Source of the DNA: Proteromonas lacertae | Lineage: Eukaryota > Sar > Bigyra > Opalinata > Proteromonadidae | Assembly (NCBI GenBank): GCA_002245135.1 | Contig: NGBS01001227.1 | Location: forward strand, 1 to 24,742 | Reading direction: 5' to 3' | DNA: 24,742 bases | Shown here: in pieces, positions 20,544 through 24,742 of the stretch | Numbering within the stretch: position 1 is the first letter of the stretch | Layout of the letters: every line of letters begins with the position of its first letter | The notes under the pieces: generated by a model | The model's database searches: none | Told to the model about the DNA's origin: nothing | What the model saw: only the letters and a program-made list of their open reading frames with translations | Position numbers and translations under genes: made by a program

Positions 20544-21335
20544 GAAACTTCAGAATGATCTTCAATCAAAATATTAAAGTTAGCTCTAAACACTTTTTTA
20601 ACATTATCAATATATAAGAAGTTATATTGTGGCTTAGTAACAGCTAAATATAACTCTTTAAATGTTTCATATTCAGGTATCCATATATTCAATGAGTTGT
20701 ATAAGTCAAACAAATTTCTATTACTCAATCCATAAAATGTTAAACAATAATCTACTTGTGATCTTGCTGAAGGTACTATATCAGTAATATATTGACTACT
20801 AATTATAATTTTTGATTTTAAATGTCTATTTTCTTTCATTAATACTGGTATGATATTAGCTGTTTTCAACTCTAAACTAAGATCATCAAATATTATAATA
20901 TGTTCTGCATACTCAAAATTATCTTTGTTTGTATCATCAATTGATTTCATTAACTTCTCTACTAAATTATCTCCTGAATAAGGTTCAAATAATGAATCGT
21001 TTTCATCATAACTAATTTCATTATAATCTAATAACTCTTTAATTGAATCATATATCCTATCTTGTTTAATTGTACCTACGAAAAAATGTACATGTTGTTT
21101 TTTCTTATATTTTGGATCTATAATATGTCTTAATATATTGTATATCAAAGTAGTTTTCCCCACTGTTCTTACGAGCTACAATAAATATATTGCAGAAAGG
21201 CTCATTAAAGTAATCATATCCCAGAATTTTCTTAGGATCAAAAGACTCACCACCATCAACAGGTTCAATTTGTATATTATTTATTTTTTCAAATTTAAAC
21301 ATAGTGTGTGTATATATTATGTAGTGAGAAATCAA
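20540..21335 (-). mobile_element. FtsK/HerA-type genome-packaging ATPase locus of the Polinton
   Basis: The locus encodes the DNA-packaging ATPase of the FtsK-HerA superfamily. Visible signs are a Walker A region with GKTTLIYNIL, a strand with HFFVGT, a Walker B strand HIIIFDDLS and a sensor-like KIIISSQY, followed by a polar helical end. Placement between the fibre-like gene and the major capsid gene fits the Polinton morphogenesis module. The locus carries about one break; as a virus-element gene it is described only as a fossil or near-intact copy. The family would fill preformed capsids with element DNA. Confidence 0.8.
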
Positions 21336-21372
21336 AAAATAAAAATAGAAGTCAATAATAAAGTATTATTAC

Positions 21373-22791
21373 TTATACTACCTTTTCAACACCTCTTGGT
21401 CCAATAATCAATTGTTTACCAGTAATTATGTAGAACTTATGATGAATTGTATATGGATTATGATTAGCATCAAATCGTTGATTTGAGCAATCCAAAGTAA
21501 TTTTTAAATCACTTGCTAAGTCTTTACCAGCTCTTAATTTTAATTCAGTTAATCGATCAGTACTGAAATTTAGAACATCAAAAAATGAATTGGGAAATGA
21601 TAATGTATTACATTTATCAAATATTGTATTTTGAATAATATTTCTCATATATTCCCATGTCTGATATTTTGCAGGATATAAATAATCAGGTGTATAAACG
21701 AAATCATTAATTTGCCATCTTATTCTATCTTGATCTTGATCAAAAGGAATAGTATCTCTATTATATGCATCATTATAATATGCTCTGTATAATATATATT
21801 TAACATAACTTCCTATGCTACTATTAATACTGAAGTTATAGTTAAAAGTATTACTACCTGGAATTGGATCTTTAGTGATTTGAACTATATTAAAGTCAGT
21901 AAAGTCAATAGGATGATGAGTTGAATAATTAATGGTATTAGCATTACATGTTGGATCTTTATTGTAACAAATGTAAAGTCTAGGATTAATAATTTTCATT
22001 CCTACATGCTGTTGCCATGAATTAATCCAAACAGAACCATTGCTATGATGAATCCAATTCATTATAGGAGCAAATGTGAATTGAATATAAATGACTTCAC
22101 CAAAATAAATATCATTCTTCAAAGCTAATATGGTATTATAGAAATCTGCAAAATGAAATCTACAGTATAGTTTTCCATGTAATATATCTTCTGTTGTTCC
22201 CATTTCTTCCCAATAATTCCAAACACCTCCATTTGCATTTAAAGTAGAATTAGAATTACATATAGTTGTTTCAGCTATTTTATTATTTCTAATGCGTAAG
22301 CCATCAAATAAATATTCATAATAATGATAATCTTTTATATCATAAGGATACTGGTTAGCAATTTGATGAGCTAAATCTCGATATTCATTATAACTACTAT
22401 CTAAATCACATAGAAGTGTTCCAGTTTTATTGTATACTTTGATAGTTCCAAAATTCATTGAATTCCTTAAATTTATATGATCTAACATTTTACCAGTAGT
22501 AGAATCAGTTACAGGTGTAATAGGTAATTTCCATTGTCCTTTACCTGCATCTGCATGATCTCTTTTTTGACCTGTAGTATAATCTAATTCAAATTCAAAG
22601 TAACTTTTAGATAGATTAACACAATTATCACCAGATATTTCAAATGTAATAGCATCACTGTTTGAATTTAAAGATAAAACAGTCTCATTTCTGCTTTGGT
22701 TAGGTGTAACTAAAATATGATTGTAGACAGGTATATAAGCTGGCACAATGCTTTCATGTTTTTGTGAATTAGGTACAGCAGTGATTGACAT
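21373..22791 (-). CDS. Polinton major capsid protein (double jelly-roll)
   Basis: 472 residues, ATG start, uninterrupted. The N-terminal end has the pattern of Polinton/adintovirus capsid proteins: a Pro-rich lead with PAYIPVYNHI, then SDAITFEISG and VNLSKSYFEFELDY, the first jelly-roll strand entering the barrel. The length fits a double jelly-roll capsomer subunit that forms pseudo-hexameric trimers. The beta-rich C-terminal half ends with LKITLDCSNQRFD and YTIHHKFYIIT. The neighbours are the ATPase downstream and the penton gene upstream on the same strand, the expected order. No structural model was made, so the fold is inferred from pattern and context. Confidence 0.85.
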   Translation of the reverse strand: MSITAVPNSQKHESIVPAYIPVYNHILVTPNQSRNETVLSLNSNSDAITFEISGDNCVNLSKSYFEFELDYTTGQKRDHADAGKGQWKLPITPVTDSTTGKMLDHINLRNSMNFGTIKVYNKTGTLLCDLDSSYNEYRDLAHQIANQYPYDIKDYHYYEYLFDGLRIRNNKIAETTICNSNSTLNANGGVWNYWEEMGTTEDILHGKLYCRFHFADFYNTILALKNDIYFGEVIYIQFTFAPIMNWIHHSNGSVWINSWQQHVGMKIINPRLYICYNKDPTCNANTINYSTHHPIDFTDFNIVQITKDPIPGSNTFNYNFSINSSIGSYVKYILYRAYYNDAYNRDTIPFDQDQDRIRWQINDFVYTPDYLYPAKYQTWEYMRNIIQNTIFDKCNTLSFPNSFFDVLNFSTDRLTELKLRAGKDLASDLKITLDCSNQRFDANHNPYTIHHKFYIITGKQLIIGPRGVEKVV

Positions 22792-22925
22792 ATTTTATGT
22801 TATTTTTTAAAAATCAAAAAATGCTTAAAAATAGCAAGAAATTTATTAATACAAAATAATCTCAAAATAAATAGGTAAGTTATTTAAATCAATTGCATAA
22901 CCATCTTGTTGAGAGACTGATATAT

Positions 22926-23816
22926 TCATTCGTTGATATTCGTGATATTGCATCTTTTAGTTGTCCATTCAATTTGTGGATTAGTGAATGTAGTATAATC
23001 TGCATTTATATCAGTTACAGGTATATTTGCTAAAACCATTGAATTCTCACCACTATTAACCCAGTCACATCTAATTTGTATGAATGACACCCATAGTAAA
23101 GAAGGCTGATTTGGTAACAAATTAGAATAATAATTAAAATCTTTACTGAAATATGCATCACTTAAATGATTTGCATGATAAATTGATATACTTTTATTTA
23201 TTTCATCTAAACCAAATAACTTATATGCTAAGTTAGGGAATTCTATAGTAAAGTCTGTAAAGTAATATTTTCCGAAATGAGTAATATAATTAAATTGTAA
23301 CTTTAATCTATTTTCTGAAGTTTTTTCAAATTGAAGTACATCTGTTTGATCATCTACTTTATGAAATGGAAATCTATTTGCAAAATCTTCATCAGGTAAT
23401 GGTTCCACTCCATTATCAAATGCATAAAAAGTAAAACTTAAGAGATTTCTAGCAAAATAATCTAATAATTCTTTTCCTGTATATTTTCTTTGAGGTATTT
23501 TAATATCAATAGTTTTATTATAAGGTCCATTTTGGTTTTCAGGGTATGCCCATTTTATTGGATTTGTTTCATCTGGATTAATGCAGTTATAATAAGTAAA
23601 ATTAAAGAGTATATGATCATTTACTTCATCTTGTACTGTATAGAAGTTATTTGGAATAACTGCAGTAATTAAACTCATATATTGATATTTTTCAGTTATA
23701 GTTGGAGTATTAATACATCTTGTCCATCTATTTGAAAATTTTGAATCATAGTCTGATGTAGTTAAGAACAATGATCTTCTATTATTTATAACATTATTAC
23801 TATCTTTAGGTTGCAT
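22926..23816 (-). CDS. Polinton penton / minor capsid protein (single jelly-roll)
   Basis: 296 residues, ATG start, uninterrupted. It opens with a polar segment and RRSLFLTTSDYDSKFSNRW, followed by YQYMSLITAVIPNNFYTV. It has a KIPQRKYTGKELLDYFARNL element in the middle, the I-P-x-G-x-Y-(S/T) motif region seen in penton-like minor capsid proteins of Polintons, virophages and adintoviruses. In those viruses the protein forms the pentameric vertices. It precedes the major capsid gene on the same strand, 134 bp away. Confidence 0.8.
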   Translation of the reverse strand: MQPKDSNNVINNRRSLFLTTSDYDSKFSNRWTRCINTPTITEKYQYMSLITAVIPNNFYTVQDEVNDHILFNFTYYNCINPDETNPIKWAYPENQNGPYNKTIDIKIPQRKYTGKELLDYFARNLLSFTFYAFDNGVEPLPDEDFANRFPFHKVDDQTDVLQFEKTSENRLKLQFNYITHFGKYYFTDFTIEFPNLAYKLFGLDEINKSISIYHANHLSDAYFSKDFNYYSNLLPNQPSLLWVSFIQIRCDWVNSGENSMVLANIPVTDINADYTTFTNPQIEWTTKRCNITNINE

Positions 23817-23901
23817 TATGTTTTATAATTGTTGAGAAATATTAAAATATAATTTTATTTGAATTATTCTTTAATTTATATATCGTTATATATATATATA
23901 T
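23817..23901. promoter_or_regulatory. Divergent promoter region between penton and 245-residue genes
   Basis: 85 bp between two divergent start codons, including a TA-dinucleotide run directly before the plus-strand ATG. It must drive at least one capsid-cluster transcript leftward and the plus-strand gene rightward. Confidence 0.45.
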
Positions 23902-24639
23902 ATGCAACCACAACCACAAGTTAACAATTCAAATGATGAAGAAGATGAACCAACAGATGATGATTATGAATATGAAGAAGATGAAGATAATGTACCTATT
24001 GATATGAACAGAATAAGACATAGAAGAAGACATAGAAGGAATCAAGTCATACCATTTCAAGATATAAGCGAAGATGATTTGAATAACTATGTGAATCAAG
24101 AAGTGAAAAGATTTAACAAAGCATTGATTATGCAATATAGACTAATTCCTATAGGATGGCCAAATCATGAATTTAATAGAATATATAATTTATATGATGA
24201 ACATATGAAAATGTTTAATTGGTGTAAGAATTTATTTGTAACAGGTCCTTTTGCACATGGCAAACCATTAGAAGCTTATAATCCAAAATTAGCAGGAAAT
24301 GAAAATTCTGCTAATGCAAGAGAATGTGGAATATTTAAAACTCGTATAGCAGATGGTATTGATAAATTGTGTATGGCATCTGATTTTATATTACAAAGAA
24401 ATCCATTTGTTGTTTTACATCCAAAAGAGAGAATAGGTGTTACACAACTAGAAAATAGAAGAATTAAAAAAACTCATTATGAAATTGATGAAAGACATCC
24501 AGAACCAGAAAATGATTTTAACATAATGAATAATGAACATTATAATAGTGCAGCTGAAATAAGAGCGGAAAATGTTATGCAAAATAGACATGATAATATG
24601 GTAAGAGGAGTATTAGTAAAATGCAGACAATGGAAGTAA
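23902..24639 (+). CDS. Unidentified Polinton protein, acidic then arginine-rich N-terminus
   Basis: 245 residues to the first stop. Residues about 10-32 are strongly acidic (NDEEDEPTDDDYEYEEDED), followed by an arginine-rich stretch (RHRRRHRRNQ, about 38-47) and a helical globular part with RLIPIGWPNHEFNRIYNLYD and, later, NPKLAGNENSANARECGIF. An acidic-basic pair suggests nucleic-acid or capsid-core binding. I recognise no family. The end is uncertain: an Asn-codon-rich stretch starting with GTAATG and ending in TAG (24637-24721) could be an intron, after which an open frame continues off the window. Confidence 0.6.
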   Translation: MQPQPQVNNSNDEEDEPTDDDYEYEEDEDNVPIDMNRIRHRRRHRRNQVIPFQDISEDDLNNYVNQEVKRFNKALIMQYRLIPIGWPNHEFNRIYNLYDEHMKMFNWCKNLFVTGPFAHGKPLEAYNPKLAGNENSANARECGIFKTRIADGIDKLCMASDFILQRNPFVVLHPKERIGVTQLENRRIKKTHYEIDERHPEPENDFNIMNNEHYNSAAEIRAENVMQNRHDNMVRGVLVKCRQWK

Positions 24640-24721
24640 TGATAATAACAATAATAACAACAATGGAAATAATAACAATGATAATAATGAAAATAATAAC
24701 AATGCAAATTATGATATAATT
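24640..24721. repeat. AAT/AAC-rich low-complexity tract
   Basis: Imperfect trinucleotide repeats of AAT, AAC and GAT directly after the plus-strand gene's first stop. It is either a 3' untranslated tract, an intron with GT...AG ends, or in another frame an Asn-rich coding stretch. Confidence 0.6.
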
Positions 24722-24742
24722 AGCTTTTGCGATTCTCTGAAA

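Larger units (their letters stand above)
18450..24742. mobile_element. AT-rich Polinton (Maverick-like) element, left part with morphogenesis module
   Basis: The packaging ATPase, major capsid protein and penton/minor capsid protein lie next to each other on one strand, with a fibre-like protein overlapping the ATPase, as in Polintons and adintoviruses. The element runs off the right edge of the window, and its integrase, PolB and protease are not in view. The visible part looks largely whole and recent, with about one break. Its left edge is either the inverted repeat at 18450 or lies just beyond 18553. Confidence 0.8.

Noticed and set aside
1-24742. tRNA, rRNA, CRISPR arrays or LTR retroelement parts
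   Set aside because: No cloverleaf, rRNA core, regularly spaced repeats, reverse transcriptase or LTR pair was seen on reading both strands.
18450-24742. Integrase, protease or complete PolB of the right-hand Polinton
   Set aside because: None of the visible genes shows the rve, adenain-type protease or polymerase motifs; these are probably beyond the window.

Overview
The window looks like nuclear DNA of an AT-rich microbial eukaryote that uses the standard genetic code. The evidence is three conserved eukaryotic genes with very short AT-rich introns (25 to 58 nt, GTATNT...TAG) and small intergenic gaps. An amoebozoan or an early-diverging fungus would fit, but nothing in the sequence settles the host. 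Around and between the host genes lie remains of at least two Polinton-type (Maverick-like) virus elements that differ strongly in base composition.

Layout. 1-103 is one arm of a nearly identical inverted repeat; the other arm is 18450-18553. 121-480 holds a decayed N-terminal piece of a Polinton-type protein-primed DNA polymerase B. 462-1568 holds an AT-rich minus-strand coding relic of unknown function. 1575 to about 9340 is a GC-richer fossil island. It has its own inverted repeats (1588-1704 and 7408-7522), a second Polinton-type PolB N-terminal remnant (5775-6660, minus), a fibre-like coiled-coil remnant (7502-9241, minus) and several unidentified coding remnants.

9391-14185 (minus) reads best as one three-exon gene of 1568 codons. 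Its two ATPase modules have Crinkler/RHS-type character and are separated by a coiled-coil and zinc-ribbon-like middle region. Both proposed introns have consistent phase and the same style as those of the nearby host genes.

14481-18263 is an ordinary host block: a PPIL4-type cyclophilin/RRM protein (minus), a divergently transcribed acyl-CoA-binding protein (plus) and a nine-exon ABC1/ADCK-family kinase-like protein (plus). After the second arm of the outer repeat and a 540-bp gene-free stretch, 19094-24742 is the morphogenesis module of an AT-rich Polinton. It holds a Cys-containing protein, a membrane-anchored coiled-coil fibre-like protein, an FtsK/HerA-type packaging ATPase, a double jelly-roll major capsid protein, a penton/minor capsid protein and an acidic/arginine-rich protein at the window edge. 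This part looks largely whole, with about one break. No integrase, protease or complete PolB is visible in the window.

The two strongest new observations are the fused double-ATPase gene, and a C-terminal signature shared by the fibre-like protein of the AT-rich element and a remnant in the GC-rich island. The second ties the island to the same broad virus group despite its different base composition.
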